A program made the translations under genes and the position numbers. A stretch of DNA of 48,975 nt from an uncultured Verrucomicrobiales bacterium (GTDB lineage: Bacteria; Verrucomicrobiota; Verrucomicrobiia; Verrucomicrobiales; DEV007): assembly GCA_938082635.1 (NCBI GenBank), contig CALLLI010000082.1, positions 1-48,975 of the forward strand. Direction: 5' to 3'. Each line of letters starts with the position of its first letter. The stretch's first letter is position 1. Below, piece by piece: positions 40,178-48,975 of this stretch. A model generated the notes under the pieces. It was not told where the DNA came from. It worked only from the letters and a program-made list of their open reading frames with translations, and searched no databases.

Positions 40178-40579
40178 ATGCAGATCACTGTCTCCACCCA
40201 CATTCTCATTTGCTCTGTCCTTTCCGCATTCCTGCTAGGCTGCGCTGATGAAGGAGGAATGGATTCATCGAACTCAAATCGGCATGTTCCTGAGATCATG
40301 CGCCCTACCCTTTCCTTCTACCAAATTCCGCGCTGTTTCCTCTGCCAGGAACTTTCATCCACTCTGAGCGAATTGGAAAAAGAACACGGACCCGTGATGA
40401 ACTTCCGCACGGTTGACTATCACTTGCCTGCTAGCCAAGAACGACTGCACAAAAGCCAAGTGGGCTCACACGGCATCATCATTTCTGATCCAGAGGGCCA
40501 AGAACTTTGGCACCTAAAGGCACATGCCCAGGGAAAAGATGAGCTGACTGCCGCAGTGGAGCGCATCGCCGCCCCTTAA
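40178..40579 (+). CDS. Thioredoxin-like lipoprotein
   Basis: The 133-residue protein has a lipoprotein signal (ILICSVLSAFLLGC) with lipobox L-L-G-C. A compact domain follows with a CXXC pair (RCFLCQEL, near residues 53-56), a beta-alpha-beta pattern and a DPEG turn before the last strands. The CXXC at the start of a helix after a beta strand ('LSFYQIPRC') is the thioredoxin layout, so a thiol-disulfide or metal-handling role is plausible. A cis-Pro is not evident. Its 3' end overlaps the convergent sulfurtransferase gene by 4 bases. Confidence 0.6.
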   Translation: MQITVSTHILICSVLSAFLLGCADEGGMDSSNSNRHVPEIMRPTLSFYQIPRCFLCQELSSTLSELEKEHGPVMNFRTVDYHLPASQERLHKSQVGSHGIIISDPEGQELWHLKAHAQGKDELTAAVERIAAP

Positions 40580-41421
40580 GTAGTAGCAATCGCTCGATTA
40601 GGATCACGAATCCACTCGCTCCACGATCCCACGTAGAGCCGCGAGCCAGTAAATCCGGCTTTCTCCATAGCAATCATGTTGTGAACAGCAGACACTCCTG
40701 ACCCACAACTATGAACGATCCGCTCTGCTCCCCCCGCTTTCTCCACAATGCCCGCGAAACGGTCCTTTAACGCTTCGTCAGAGACATAGACACCCTTCTC
40801 CAAATTCTCGCCAAGGAAGGCATTCACGGCACTTGGTATGTGCCCTGCCACAGGATCGATCGGCTCTTCCTTGCCGGCATAGCGCTCCGCTGAACGCGCA
40901 TCGACCACAGTCACTTCGTTGTTAGCTAGACAATCGACCAGTTCATCTGACCGCACCCAAACACGATCATTCGGCTCGGACTGAAAGACGCTGGCCTTAA
41001 CTTCTGGCGCTTCGCTAGTGACCGGCAAGTCTTGCTCTTGCCAAGACTTGAAGCCGCCATCCAAGACAGCCACAGCTTCGTGATTCATCCACCGAGACAA
41101 CATCCACCAAAGACGCCCAGCAATCGCCCCACTCACATCGTCATAGACGACTACCTGACTGGCATTACTGATGCCAAGAAACCTCACGAACGTCAGGAAC
41201 TGTTCGGGATCAGGCAACGGATGCCGCCCCAAAGAGGCGTCTGTGTGTTGAGAGAGATCGTTCTCTAGATCGGCAAAGCGTGCTCCAGGCAGATGCCCCT
41301 CGGCGTAGGAGCGTCTTCCATAGTCCGCCTCTGTCAGCGACGTGCGGCAATCGACGATGACCAGGTCGGGGTCGCCAATGAGTTCATGCAAAGAAGAAGC
41401 GCTGATCGTCAGATTGTGCAT
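40576..41421 (-). CDS. Two-domain rhodanese-like sulfurtransferase
   Basis: The 281-residue protein has two rhodanese domains. The inactive N-terminal one ('VIVDCRTSLTEADYGRRSYAEGHLPGA', 'VVVYDDVSGAIAGRLWW') lacks the active-site Cys loop. The C-terminal one ('VTVVDARSAERYAGKEEPIDPVAGHIPSAVN') carries the active-site loop H-S-C239-G-S-G-V-S, typical of thiosulfate/3-mercaptopyruvate sulfurtransferases such as SseA. It has no signal peptide, so it is cytoplasmic. It is the last gene of a minus-strand operon with a sulfatase (19-base gap) and an isochorismatase-ThuA fusion, which makes a link to sulfur salvage attractive but unproven. Confidence 0.9.
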   Translation of the reverse strand: MHNLTISASSLHELIGDPDLVIVDCRTSLTEADYGRRSYAEGHLPGARFADLENDLSQHTDASLGRHPLPDPEQFLTFVRFLGISNASQVVVYDDVSGAIAGRLWWMLSRWMNHEAVAVLDGGFKSWQEQDLPVTSEAPEVKASVFQSEPNDRVWVRSDELVDCLANNEVTVVDARSAERYAGKEEPIDPVAGHIPSAVNAFLGENLEKGVYVSDEALKDRFAGIVEKAGGAERIVHSCGSGVSAVHNMIAMEKAGFTGSRLYVGSWSEWIRDPNRAIATT

Positions 41422-41440
41422 AGCGCTCGCACGATAGCAA

Positions 41441-42841
41441 TTACCGGTCTGATCGCGACCTCTCTTTTGAAAAGACGTTTCCGGTGGGCTTCAACGGAAG
41501 CGTTGCTTTCCATTGTTCGAGTTGCTTCCCTAACCGATCAGCGATCTCGGGCTTCCCAGATATCAAATCGCTTTTCTCGAAAGGATCTGCGTCGAGGTCA
41601 TACAGCTCGACGTGACTAGCATCCCGATTGGTCACCAACTTCCAATGTTGATCAACGATGGCATACGACACCCAGTGATCCGGTCTTGTCTTGTTAGGTG
41701 GCCAAGACGATTGCATCTTCCAGAACAACGGTTTCTGCCGCGGTGGCTGCGCCTGGCCCATCAATGCCCCAACCTGGCTGACGCCGTCAGGAACATAGCT
41801 AGACGGTAACGCCGCACCCGCAATCTCGCAAAACGTGGGAAGTAGATCGACGGCAGAAATCATCGACGTCTCGTCGACGGCCCCAGCGGCAATCTTTCCA
41901 GGCCAACGCGCCAGAAACGGAACGCCAATTCCCCCCTCAAAGAGAGCGCCTTTGTAACCTCGGCGTCCACCTGTCACGCCTTTGGCTGCGCCAATCCCAT
42001 AACCCGCACCCGTCGCCGTATCGTGAGTCAACGTCAATTCCGTCGGTCGAGCCGCTCGGGCAGGGCCATTGTCAGAGCTGAAGATCACCAAGGTGTTGCT
42101 TGCCAGCTCCAGCCGATCCAACGCATTCAGCACCTCCCCTACCCGATCGTCCGCATGCGATAGAACCGAAGCGTAGATGTTGTCCGCCTCCTGAAGATCA
42201 CGGAAGCGCCAGCGATACTTGGGCACGGTATGAAAGGGAGTATGCGGTTCGTGCAGCCATAGGTTGATGAAGAAAGGCTTCTTCTCAGCATGGCTCTTTT
42301 CAATGAAATCAATCGCATGACTAGCATCTTCATGCACGGGCATTTGCTCTCCGGCACAATTGAAGGCTCCATAGGCATCGTAGCCATACGCGCTTGGCAC
42401 CGGAGAATCAGGAATCATGTTGTTCGCAAGATGCCATTTCCCAAAGTGCGCCGTCGCATAGCCCGCCTGTTTCATGAAGCGAGGAAGCAATGGCGCTTTC
42501 GTATCCAACCAATCTGGCATGTTCCGCTTCGCATTGCTCGGTACCCATGCAAAGTGCCCATCAATGTTATAGCGCGCCGGGAAATGCCCCGTGATCACCG
42601 CCGTTCGACTCGGCGAACAGACGCCGCTGGCGACAGTGAAGCGATAGAAGTCCGTCCCCTCTCGCGCAATGCGATCAATGTTCGGCGTCTTCACATAGGG
42701 GTGCCCATGACAGCTCAGGTCGCCCCAACCCCAGTCGTCAGCGAATATAAATACGATGTTAGTCTTCTCCTCAGCCACTGCCGTTGAAAGAAGTGCCACC
42801 GCGAGGGAAGCAAGGAGAACTTGGAATGTAGAAAGCTTCAT
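41441..42841 (-). CDS. Exported type I sulfatase
   Basis: The 466-residue protein has a signal peptide (FQVLLASLAVALLSTAVA) and the formylglycine sulfatase fold: metal-binding 'FIFADDWGWGDLSCHG' (Asp35, Asp36) and the modification motif C75-S-P-S-R-T, with Cys to be converted to formylglycine. 'VIFSSDNGPARAA' and 'GALFEGGIGVPFLARWPGKI' follow as in arylsulfatase A-like enzymes. It hydrolyses sulfate esters, presumably on a glycan outside the cytoplasm. No formylglycine-generating enzyme is in the window. Genes on either side are cotranscribed (7 and 19 base gaps). Confidence 0.92.
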   Translation of the reverse strand: MKLSTFQVLLASLAVALLSTAVAEEKTNIVFIFADDWGWGDLSCHGHPYVKTPNIDRIAREGTDFYRFTVASGVCSPSRTAVITGHFPARYNIDGHFAWVPSNAKRNMPDWLDTKAPLLPRFMKQAGYATAHFGKWHLANNMIPDSPVPSAYGYDAYGAFNCAGEQMPVHEDASHAIDFIEKSHAEKKPFFINLWLHEPHTPFHTVPKYRWRFRDLQEADNIYASVLSHADDRVGEVLNALDRLELASNTLVIFSSDNGPARAARPTELTLTHDTATGAGYGIGAAKGVTGGRRGYKGALFEGGIGVPFLARWPGKIAAGAVDETSMISAVDLLPTFCEIAGAALPSSYVPDGVSQVGALMGQAQPPRQKPLFWKMQSSWPPNKTRPDHWVSYAIVDQHWKLVTNRDASHVELYDLDADPFEKSDLISGKPEIADRLGKQLEQWKATLPLKPTGNVFSKERSRSDR

Positions 42842-42848
42842 GAGTGCC

Positions 42849-44414
42849 TTATTTCACCAACCAACGGCAGGCATTGCCGAGCATGGTAACGAAAGCACCA
42901 TTCTCAAAATCCTTCACGTGCCCAAGCGAGGTGTAGAAGACTTTGCTGCCCGATTGCGTTTGGTGAGTCCATGCCACGGGTTCGTGCGGCTTGACTTCAC
43001 CAGCACGCCCCTCAAGCAGCACCTGAGCATTGCGAGCCAGTGGTAGCACTTGATAGAGACTTCCGCCTGTTCGAAATTCATTTCGCGTCACGCCTTTCAG
43101 GATGGGATGACTGTTCCCTGACTCCGCAGCCCAGGCAAACGAAGCGACTTTGTTGCCATGATGGCCCGTGTAATGCCCGCCAAGAATAGCTCCATCGAAC
43201 CGTTCCCAAAGCGCATGACCGCCAGGCGCTGGATCACCGCGGAGCGAGAAGGCATGGCTTGCTGTGCGGATACCAAAGATCGGCCTTCCACTGGAAACAT
43301 AAGCACGGAGATCGGCAAGCTGAGCCTCAGGCAGGCTACGGCGGCGAATGCTGATGCCCAACAAATCAGCCTCACGGACGACCTCGATTCCTGGGAACTC
43401 GTTAGGATTCTCTGGATCGGCATGAATCGTGTGAATACGAAAGTCTTTCGCTAGATGCTTCTCGGCAAATGCTGGAAGAGTGTCTTTCGTTTCGTATTCC
43501 TTCTCGCCAATGAGTAGGACCATATCCTTGCGCGTATCATTCTTAAAATGAAACGGGGCTCCGCCAAGAATCTGGTTGCTGGTGACAGTAGGACAAACGT
43601 ATTTTTCAACGTGTTCGATGATGAGATCGGTGCCACGAAAGTGACTCACATAGGGTGGCATCTTCGGGTTGTACATCGTGTCCGTCATGTCACGCATGAG
43701 GACGACGTTCTTTCCGTTCTTGGCCATTTGCCGAAGGCCAAACGGACGCCCCAGCACACACATATTGGTATGAACACCCAGGAGGATGACATTCTTGATC
43801 TCATGCTGTGCTAACAGGTTCCACGTGACGACGCCATCGTCCGTAATCGCATCTTTATCAGGATCAATGGTTAGGCCTGCAGTCTGGCGCTTCCACGGAG
43901 CGCGTGGATTGAGCCCCTTCGCCTCAAGTTCCTTCGCCCAGTCAGCGTGTTCCTTGGGATCATCGTCCTCTCCTCCATCGGAGTGATCGATGGGATACTG
44001 TGCGTTCTCTTCGCGTTCATCGATCCAGTTCAGCCATTCTTCGATTCCATCCGGAACATTGTTCGCTTTGGGAGCCGCCAACGCTCTTGCCCTAGCCGGG
44101 TGATCCTTGTAAAAGTCGACACAGGACGAAGGCGCATGAATGATGAACGTCCCCTGCTCTCGAGCGGCCTTGAGAACGGCATTCATCCGTGGAGCAAGCT
44201 CACCTCCACGACGGGTCGCATTGAGACAATGGTGGGCATCCCACATGTCACAGACGATGATGGCCGTCTCCTTGGGCAGCCATGTTTCTCGCTTCTCTAC
44301 TAAATTGAATTTGCCATCAATCTCCGACCGATGGCGAAGAGTGAAATCGTAAGCATGGGCGTTGGCAACCAAAGTCACGCAAATCGTGACGAGAAGAGAT
44401 GGCTTCATAAACAT
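42849..44414 (-). CDS. Isochorismatase-like and ThuA-like fusion, exported
   Basis: The 521-residue protein has a signal peptide ending near 'LVANAHA' (an in-frame ATG at 44408 would serve equally). The N-terminal isochorismatase-family half carries 'TAIIVCDMWDAHHC' (catalytic Asp) and 'VILLGVHTNMCVLGRPFGLRQM' (catalytic Cys). The C-terminal half (~290-520) is a ThuA-like glutamine-amidotransferase-fold domain ('ADLLGISIRRRSLPEAQLADLRAYVSSGRPIFGIRTASHAF', 'GGHYTGHHG', 'VAWTHQTQSG'). An 80-residue acidic insert splits the first half. The substrate is unknown. It is the first gene of the sulfatase operon and may act on released sugars or amides. Confidence 0.85.
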   Translation of the reverse strand: MFMKPSLLVTICVTLVANAHAYDFTLRHRSEIDGKFNLVEKRETWLPKETAIIVCDMWDAHHCLNATRRGGELAPRMNAVLKAAREQGTFIIHAPSSCVDFYKDHPARARALAAPKANNVPDGIEEWLNWIDEREENAQYPIDHSDGGEDDDPKEHADWAKELEAKGLNPRAPWKRQTAGLTIDPDKDAITDDGVVTWNLLAQHEIKNVILLGVHTNMCVLGRPFGLRQMAKNGKNVVLMRDMTDTMYNPKMPPYVSHFRGTDLIIEHVEKYVCPTVTSNQILGGAPFHFKNDTRKDMVLLIGEKEYETKDTLPAFAEKHLAKDFRIHTIHADPENPNEFPGIEVVREADLLGISIRRRSLPEAQLADLRAYVSSGRPIFGIRTASHAFSLRGDPAPGGHALWERFDGAILGGHYTGHHGNKVASFAWAAESGNSHPILKGVTRNEFRTGGSLYQVLPLARNAQVLLEGRAGEVKPHEPVAWTHQTQSGSKVFYTSLGHVKDFENGAFVTMLGNACRWLVK

Positions 44415-44508
44415 GTTTCCACTCTAAGCCAGAGGCTGTGGGCATGGTCAAGGTTCGAAGATTTCTTCTAGGCACGGTGTAGACTCGCTGTAGAGTGCAG
44501 CGCCGAGC

Positions 44509-46620
44509 ATGACACGCGATCCCCTGGAAGCCCTAGAGAAATACTTTGGTCATCGTCAATTCCTGCATGGGCAGGAGGCGATTATTTCCTCGATCCTCAG
44601 TGGTCAAGATGGGCTTGTCGTGATGCCCACAGGTGGTGGCAAGTCGCTCTGCTATCAGCTACCTGCGCTCATCATGGAAGGTGTGACCATTGTGATCAGC
44701 CCATTGATCGCCCTGATGAAGGATCAGGTGGATGCTCTCATCAAGAAGAAGATCCCTGCGACCATGATCAACAGCTCGGTGCCGCAGGCGGAACAACAGG
44801 AGCGGATTCGGCAGATGAGAGACGGTCATTACAAGCTCGTCTACATCGCTCCTGAGCGGTTTCGCAGCCGCACCTTCACCGAGGCTCTCCAAGAAGCGAC
44901 AATTGCTCTCTTCGCGGTGGATGAAGCGCACTGCCTGTCGCAGTGGGGCCACGATTTCCGGCCCGACTACGTGCGTTTGGGACAAGCCCGGGAATGGTTA
45001 GGCAATCCGCAGACCATCGCGCTGACCGCAACAGCGACACCAGAGGTGCGTGATGACATCCTCAAGCATCTACGACTACGAGATCCCTATCAATGCGTCA
45101 CGGGATTCGAACGCCCGAACCTCAGCCTTGCGATCAAGCATGTGGAGAAGAAGGCGGAGAAATTTGATCGCATCAAAGCAATCATCGACGAGCACAAGAC
45201 GGGCATTGTCTACTGCGCGACCAGGAAGAGCGTCGATGATCTCACTGAACGTCTGCATGCGCTCAAGCTCTCGATCGTTCCCTATCATGGAGGAATGACC
45301 GATGAACAACGCGTGCGAGCACAAGAGTTGTTTATCACGAAGAAGCGCCGAGTAGCCGTGGCCACGAACGCGTTTGGAATGGGCATTGATCGATCCGATG
45401 TGCGCTTTGTCATTCACTACGAAGTACCCGGTAGCGTGGAGGCCTATTATCAAGAGGCTGGACGTGCGGGCCGCGATGGCGAGCCGTCTGTTTGTGAGTT
45501 GCTCTTCAACTATGCCGACACGCGAACTCAGGAGTTCTTCATCGATGGCAACAACCCCGGTGCCGAAGTGATTCAGAAGGTGTATCGCTGTTTGCAGCAG
45601 AATGCAGATGGAAGCCAAGAGGTGCGCCTCCCCTTGAAGGATCTAGCAGAACGCGCCGACCTAAAGAACACGATGGCACTGAGTAGCGCTCTTGGTCTCC
45701 TTGTTAGATCAGGCTATCTCGCCAGATTCGATATTCCAGGACAACGCCTCCGTGGCACGCGGCTCTTGAAACCTGAGGTGAATGCATTCGGCCTCGAGTT
45801 AGACTGGGAAAAGATGCGCGAGAAAGAGCGCCGCGATCGCGCCAAGCTGCAAGGCATGGTCGAGATCTGCTATAGTACCAGCTGTCGCCAGCAAGACATT
45901 CTGCGCTACTTCGGCGAGGAAGAACCTGGGGTGTGCGGTTCTTGCGATCGCTGTCGATCCCAGGGGGGTAAAGAGTTCCGTGAGCCAGATGGCGAGGAAG
46001 CTTTGGTTCTTCGCAAAGCGCTGAGCGGGGTTGCGCGCATGTCGATCAAGACCCACGAAGGTTGGGAAGGCCGATTCGGCCGTGGGCGTGTCGTGCAGAT
46101 GCTATTAGGCAGTCGCTCTCGCGAGATTCTCAGCGCCAATCTCGATGAGTTGAGCACCTATGGTATTCTCAAAGAAGCAGGTACTGCATACATGAACACA
46201 CTCTTCCGAGAAATGCAGGAGGTGGGTCTCGTGCGCACGAGTACGGGCGAGTATCCCCTTCTCACACTCACTCCAAAGGGAACCGATGTCATGCATGGTC
46301 GCCAAAAGTGTAGACTACGTTTCCCTGACAGGCACACCCCCGCATCACCAACAACGGACGGAGTCGACACAGCGTTAGAAGAGTTGGGATTCGATCAGAG
46401 CCTGTTTGCGAAGCTCAAAGAGAAACGCAAGGAACTGGCCGGCAACCAGCCTCCTTTTAAGATCTTCACCAACGCGACATTAGAGTTCTTCACCAGACTA
46501 CAGCCAAAGACCCGAGCCGCCGGAGAGCGCATCCGAGGCGTGGGCAAGGCGAAAGCAGACAAGTATCTGGAACACTTCCTAGAGGTCATTCGCGAGCACG
46601 AAGAAGCAGACGACGCGTAG
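44509..46620 (+). CDS. recQ: ATP-dependent DNA helicase RecQ
   Basis: The 703-residue protein shows the RecQ order. The helicase core has Walker A PTGGGKS (40-46), DEAHC with '[12 protein letters not shown]' (138-154, the aromatic-rich loop), '[14 protein letters not shown]', '[14 protein letters not shown]' and motif VI '[12 protein letters not shown]'. The zinc-binding subdomain carries Cys in '[19 protein letters not shown]' and 'CGSCDRC', and the RQC winged helix and C-terminal HRDC domain (~620-700, '[17 protein letters not shown]') follow. RecQ unwinds duplex DNA 3'-5' in recombinational repair. The gene is convergent with the sugar-ABC ATPase, the stops being only 7 bases apart. Confidence 0.96.
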   Translation: MTRDPLEALEKYFGHRQFLHGQEAIISSILSGQDGLVVMPTGGGKSLCYQLPALIMEGVTIVISPLIALMKDQVDALIKKKIPATMINSSVPQAEQQERIRQMRDGHYKLVYIAPERFRSRTFTEALQEATIALFAVDEAHCLSQWGHDFRPDYVRLGQAREWLGNPQTIALTATATPEVRDDILKHLRLRDPYQCVTGFERPNLSLAIKHVEKKAEKFDRIKAIIDEHKTGIVYCATRKSVDDLTERLHALKLSIVPYHGGMTDEQRVRAQELFITKKRRVAVATNAFGMGIDRSDVRFVIHYEVPGSVEAYYQEAGRAGRDGEPSVCELLFNYADTRTQEFFIDGNNPGAEVIQKVYRCLQQNADGSQEVRLPLKDLAERADLKNTMALSSALGLLVRSGYLARFDIPGQRLRGTRLLKPEVNAFGLELDWEKMREKERRDRAKLQGMVEICYSTSCRQQDILRYFGEEEPGVCGSCDRCRSQGGKEFREPDGEEALVLRKALSGVARMSIKTHEGWEGRFGRGRVVQMLLGSRSREILSANLDELSTYGILKEAGTAYMNTLFREMQEVGLVRTSTGEYPLLTLTPKGTDVMHGRQKCRLRFPDRHTPASPTTDGVDTALEELGFDQSLFAKLKEKRKELAGNQPPFKIFTNATLEFFTRLQPKTRAAGERIRGVGKAKADKYLEHFLEVIREHEEADDA

Positions 46621-46627
46621 TCACAAA

Positions 46628-48133
46628 TTACGCTTCACCCATGGCCAAACGAAGAATGGATTCCTGGGTGACAGACTTCATGTCCGTGATTTCCCCCTCG
46701 ATGGTACCTTCACGCATGACGAGGATCCGGTCACTCATACCGATGACCTCGGGGAGCTCTGAACTGATCATGAGGATCGCTTTGCCTTCGGCGGCCAATT
46801 CATTGATCAGCTGATAGATCTCGAACTTCGCGCCGACATCGATCCCTCGAGTCGGTTCGTCAAACAGAAGGACTTCAGTGTCTCGAAATAGCCACTTTGC
46901 TAGAACGACCTTCTGCTGATTCCCGCCAGAGAGGTAACCCGCACGTTGCTCACTGTGCGGCACACGGATGTTGAACTTATCAACGTAGTTCTCGAAAGCG
47001 GATCGCTCTTCACCCTGACGAATGAGCCCCATTCGATTAAACTGATCAAGGTTTGGTAAACCGAAGTTCTCGCGCACTGACATTCCGAGAATAAGCCCCT
47101 GCTCTTTGCGATCTTCCGTCAGGAGACAGATACCTGCCGCGATCGCTTCACGAGGGCTTTTGAGGTGCAGCGGCTTACCGTCTAACGATATTTCTCCGTC
47201 TAAATAGGGATCGGCCCCAAAGAGAACGCGGGCAAGTTCAGTGCGACCAGCTCCGACCAACCCCGTAAGTCCCAGCACTTCCCCACGCCGGATCTCAAGA
47301 GTGATCGGTTCACTTTCCCCCGACTGGCGTAGGTTGCGCACTTGTAAACGCGGTTCACCTACCGCGATCTGCCTCTCAGGAAATTCATTCTCTAGTTTCC
47401 GACCAACCATGAGCTCAATCAGTTCGTCCCGCTCGATGTCCTTTGCTGGCATTGTGGCGATGTGACAACCATCTCTCAAGATAGACACGCGATCAGCTAA
47501 CCGATCAATCTCGTCCAACCGATGACTGATGTAGATGATCCCCATGCCCTGCGCTCTCAATTCATCAATGGTCGCATACATCCGATCCACTTCCTTATGA
47601 GATAGCGCGGCGCTCGGCTCATCCATGACAAGAATCGAAGCATTTCTCGAAAGCGCTTTCACGATCTCCACTGTCTGTTGTTGAGCCACCGTGAGATCTT
47701 TCACCAACACGTCCGGATCGAGATCCACACCGATCTTTTCTAACAAACCTATGACGAGTTGGCGCTGTCCAGATCGATCAACGAAGAGGCGATTCTTACA
47801 GCGCTCACTTCCGAGAAACACGTTATCGGTGACCGACAACGCAGGAATAAGGTTAAATTCTTGATAGATCACCGCAATGCCATGGCGCTCGGAATCTGCC
47901 GGCTGCCGTATCTCCACCGCCTCTCCGCTCACCCTAACGGTCCCTGAATCTGGTTGGTGAGCCCCGCTCAACACCTTAATCAGGGTACTCTTGCCAGCTC
48001 CATTCTCCCCGAGCAAAGCCAAGACTTCTCCCCGCGAAAGTGTAAGATCAACCCCGCCAAGAGCCCGCACCCCAGGGAAGCTCTTGGTAATGCCCTGCAT
48101 CTCAAGCAGGGGCGAATCGATTGCTGTCACCAT
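46628..48133 (-). CDS. Sugar ABC transporter ATPase, RbsA/MglA type
   Basis: The 501-residue protein has two ATPase domains. The first has Walker A GENGAGKST (42-50), the signature 'LTVAQQQTVEIVKALSRNA' and Walker B 'ILVMDEPSAALS'. The second has the degenerate P-loop 'GLVGAGRTELARVLFG', signature 'LSGGNQQKVVLAKWL' and 'VLLFDEPTRGIDVGAKFEIYQ'. This is the CUT2 monosaccharide-importer layout (ribose, galactose or similar). Its permease and binding-protein partners, normally adjacent, are not in the window: recQ lies downstream and insertion-sequence debris upstream. It may be an orphan or part of a split operon. Confidence 0.93.
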   Translation of the reverse strand: MVTAIDSPLLEMQGITKSFPGVRALGGVDLTLSRGEVLALLGENGAGKSTLIKVLSGAHQPDSGTVRVSGEAVEIRQPADSERHGIAVIYQEFNLIPALSVTDNVFLGSERCKNRLFVDRSGQRQLVIGLLEKIGVDLDPDVLVKDLTVAQQQTVEIVKALSRNASILVMDEPSAALSHKEVDRMYATIDELRAQGMGIIYISHRLDEIDRLADRVSILRDGCHIATMPAKDIERDELIELMVGRKLENEFPERQIAVGEPRLQVRNLRQSGESEPITLEIRRGEVLGLTGLVGAGRTELARVLFGADPYLDGEISLDGKPLHLKSPREAIAAGICLLTEDRKEQGLILGMSVRENFGLPNLDQFNRMGLIRQGEERSAFENYVDKFNIRVPHSEQRAGYLSGGNQQKVVLAKWLFRDTEVLLFDEPTRGIDVGAKFEIYQLINELAAEGKAILMISSELPEVIGMSDRILVMREGTIEGEITDMKSVTQESILRLAMGEA

Positions 48134-48428
48134 GGCAGTGAAGTAAAGTCATTCATGATCAGATCGTAGAATTGCATGCCCCAACCACGTCGACGTCAAT
48201 GAGAATGATACATCATTCCTATGGTGCTTATGCCGCGCAGATCAAACTCTTGCGACCTACCCCAAGTTTCTTATTTCCGGACTATAATCGGGTAATTTCG
48301 CTTTTCCTGCTTCCACGTAACTCGTTGGTAGTCAACATAACAATTTCTCGATGGTATTTTGTAGTGCTTAATTATATATTTATGGTGTTAACTTCCTTCC
48401 CTGTTCCAATAACTTCGCCGACGTGTAA
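48134..48428. other. AT-rich interval without genes, upstream of the sugar-ABC ATPase
   Basis: About 300 bases that are clearly more AT-rich than the rest of the window. They contain one copy of a 20-bp repeat (48261-48280) and no coding sequence I can support. They must hold the promoter of the leftward ATPase gene, if it has one. The low GC and nearby transposase fragments suggest insertion-sequence end sequence or acquired DNA. Confidence 0.5.
48261..48280 (+). repeat. 20-bp direct repeat, copy 1
   Basis: CCCAAGTTTCTTATTTCCGG here and CCCAAGTTTCTTATTACCGG at 48740-48759 differ at one base and lie in the same orientation, 479 bases apart. They bracket the transposase N-terminal fragment. 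They are candidates for an insertion-sequence end or for a recombination breakpoint. Confidence 0.65.
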
Positions 48429-48739
48429 TTTCAAACCAATACTATCAAAGGCACTTCGCTGGTACAGCTCGTCGAATCGTACCGCAACGCGGAGGGTTCC
48501 CCGCGCCAGCGCGTGGTCGCCTCGTTGGGCGATGCTGACATCCTAGAGGCGGAGAAGACGTCCATCGCGGGCGCTGTGACGCGCCGCCTGCGAGGGGCTG
48601 ATAGCGGCGATGGCGAAAACTGGTTCGAGCCGGATCTTTCTGCGGATGCGGATGCGGCCGCTTGGGTCGCGCGTATCGTGGCGCTCGAAGGGCGGGCGGC
48701 AGTCCGTAGAGAGTTCGGTGATGAATGGGGTGCTGTTAG
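48429..48739 (+). pseudogene. IS1634-like transposase, N-terminal fragment
   Basis: After TAA 48426-48428 the frame reads 'GTSLVQLVESYRNAEGSPRQRVVASLGD' and then 'IAGAVTRRLRG', 'DAAAWVARIVALEG'. 'QLVES(Y)R...PRQRVVASLGD' is the characteristic N-terminal text of IS1634/IS4-type transposases. The fragment has no start codon, and at 48740 the sequence passes into the second copy of the 20-bp repeat, after which the frame carries unrelated text. It is a broken remnant; the DDE catalytic domain is missing here. Confidence 0.7.
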
Positions 48740-48759
48740 CCCAAGTTTCTTATTACCGG
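48740..48759 (+). repeat. 20-bp direct repeat, copy 2
   Basis: Second copy (CCCAAGTTTCTTATTACCGG) of the repeat at 48261-48280, with one mismatch, placed exactly where the transposase fragment stops making family sense. Confidence 0.65.
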
Positions 48760-48800
48760 CGTGGCACCCCTATAAAACCAGGGCCTGCGTCGCGAAGGCA

Positions 48801-48975
48801 CTACAAAGTCGTCGCTCCTTTCAGGTCCGACTTCACCGCTGGGCAGGCCCCTTTCCAATCGATCCCGAGTATCTGGTAGACCCGGCTCTGCTCCGCGTCT
48901 GGCAGGCTCGGCTTGCGCACCGTCACGATCCGTCCGTCCTCCAGCGGCAGCCGGGTGCTCACTAACGAATGCGTA
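48801..48975 (-). pseudogene. Probable transposase C-terminal fragment, running off the window
   Basis: On the minus strand the frame is open from the window edge to TAG 48801-48803 and reads 'LVSTRLPLEDGRIVTVRKPS', 'LPDAEQSRVYQILGIDWKG' and a short tail. The pattern L-P-L-x-D-G-R, a basic strand, then P-x-x-(E/Q)-x-x-x-(Y)-x-(I/A)-L-G resembles the C-termini of IS1634-like transposases. Its orientation is opposite to the N-terminal fragment, so either the element is inverted internally or two copies are present. Confidence 0.5.

Noticed and set aside
48172-48546. Plus-strand open frame of 124 codons at the AT-rich end region
   Set aside because: Its translation is unlike any protein family, spans the 20-bp repeat and the AT-rich spacer, and conflicts with the transposase frame.

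Overview
The window looks like a chromosomal segment of a PVC-superphylum bacterium, most likely a Verrucomicrobium. The evidence is the paralogue set typical of that group: DUF1501 and DUF1552 exported proteins, PSCyt1/PSCyt2/PSD1 cytochrome fusions, a DUF1587/1592/1595/1588/1585-type giant protein, DUF1080 proteins, ThuA domains, a sulfatase, PVC-type dehydrogenase propellers and many Tat or Sec signal peptides. The DNA is moderately GC-rich and densely coding. I see no tRNA, rRNA or CRISPR array.

Layout. 1-2756: the end of a HEAT-like protein, a small exported protein, and a lipoprotein/sugar-isomerase pair. 2830-5441: a rhomboid protease followed by a decayed retron-type reverse transcriptase with one frameshift and two in-frame stops. 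5438-6081 (minus strand): a His-rich small lipoprotein and, behind a strong hairpin, a heavy-metal-associated-domain gene with an in-frame TGA exactly where the first Cys of the metal motif should be (T-TGA-G-G-C). A plausible bacterial SECIS hairpin follows it. I read this gene as an undetected selenoprotein.

6980-15675 is a tightly packed eight-gene plus-strand operon, with ATGA overlaps at four junctions or near-equivalent spacing. It encodes two exported PQQ-like beta-propeller proteins, a Cys-cluster membrane protein, a MoaD-like carrier, a MoeB/ThiF-like protein with altered nucleotide-site residues, a tandem double-ModA binding protein, and a ModB/ModC transporter. No molybdopterin synthesis genes and no obvious Mo/W enzyme are present. 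This looks like a conserved but undescribed molybdate/tungstate- and sulfur-carrier-linked envelope system.

15691-35657 is a run of large catabolic or envelope genes: a PSD1 plus DUF1501 operon, a vWA protein, a 1416-aa SGNH/propeller/HEAT/discoidin/cupredoxin fusion, a two-repeat exported protein, a 2105-aa ThuA/DUF1080/LamG/cytochrome/dehydrogenase/PSD fusion and its DUF1552 partner. Remnants lie between them: a nuclease-like tail, a truncated REP-associated transposase and a decayed WD40 gene. REP-like cloverleaf palindromes occur at three sites, one of them inside the end of the giant gene.

35791-48975: a DUF1080 protein, a pair of coiled-coil/membrane proteins, a basic exported protein, an alpha/beta hydrolase with a thioredoxin-like lipoprotein, and a minus-strand operon of isochorismatase-ThuA fusion, sulfatase and two-domain sulfurtransferase. 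RecQ then ends 7 bases from an orphan sugar-ABC ATPase. Upstream of that ATPase is insertion-sequence debris with a 20-bp near-identical direct repeat.
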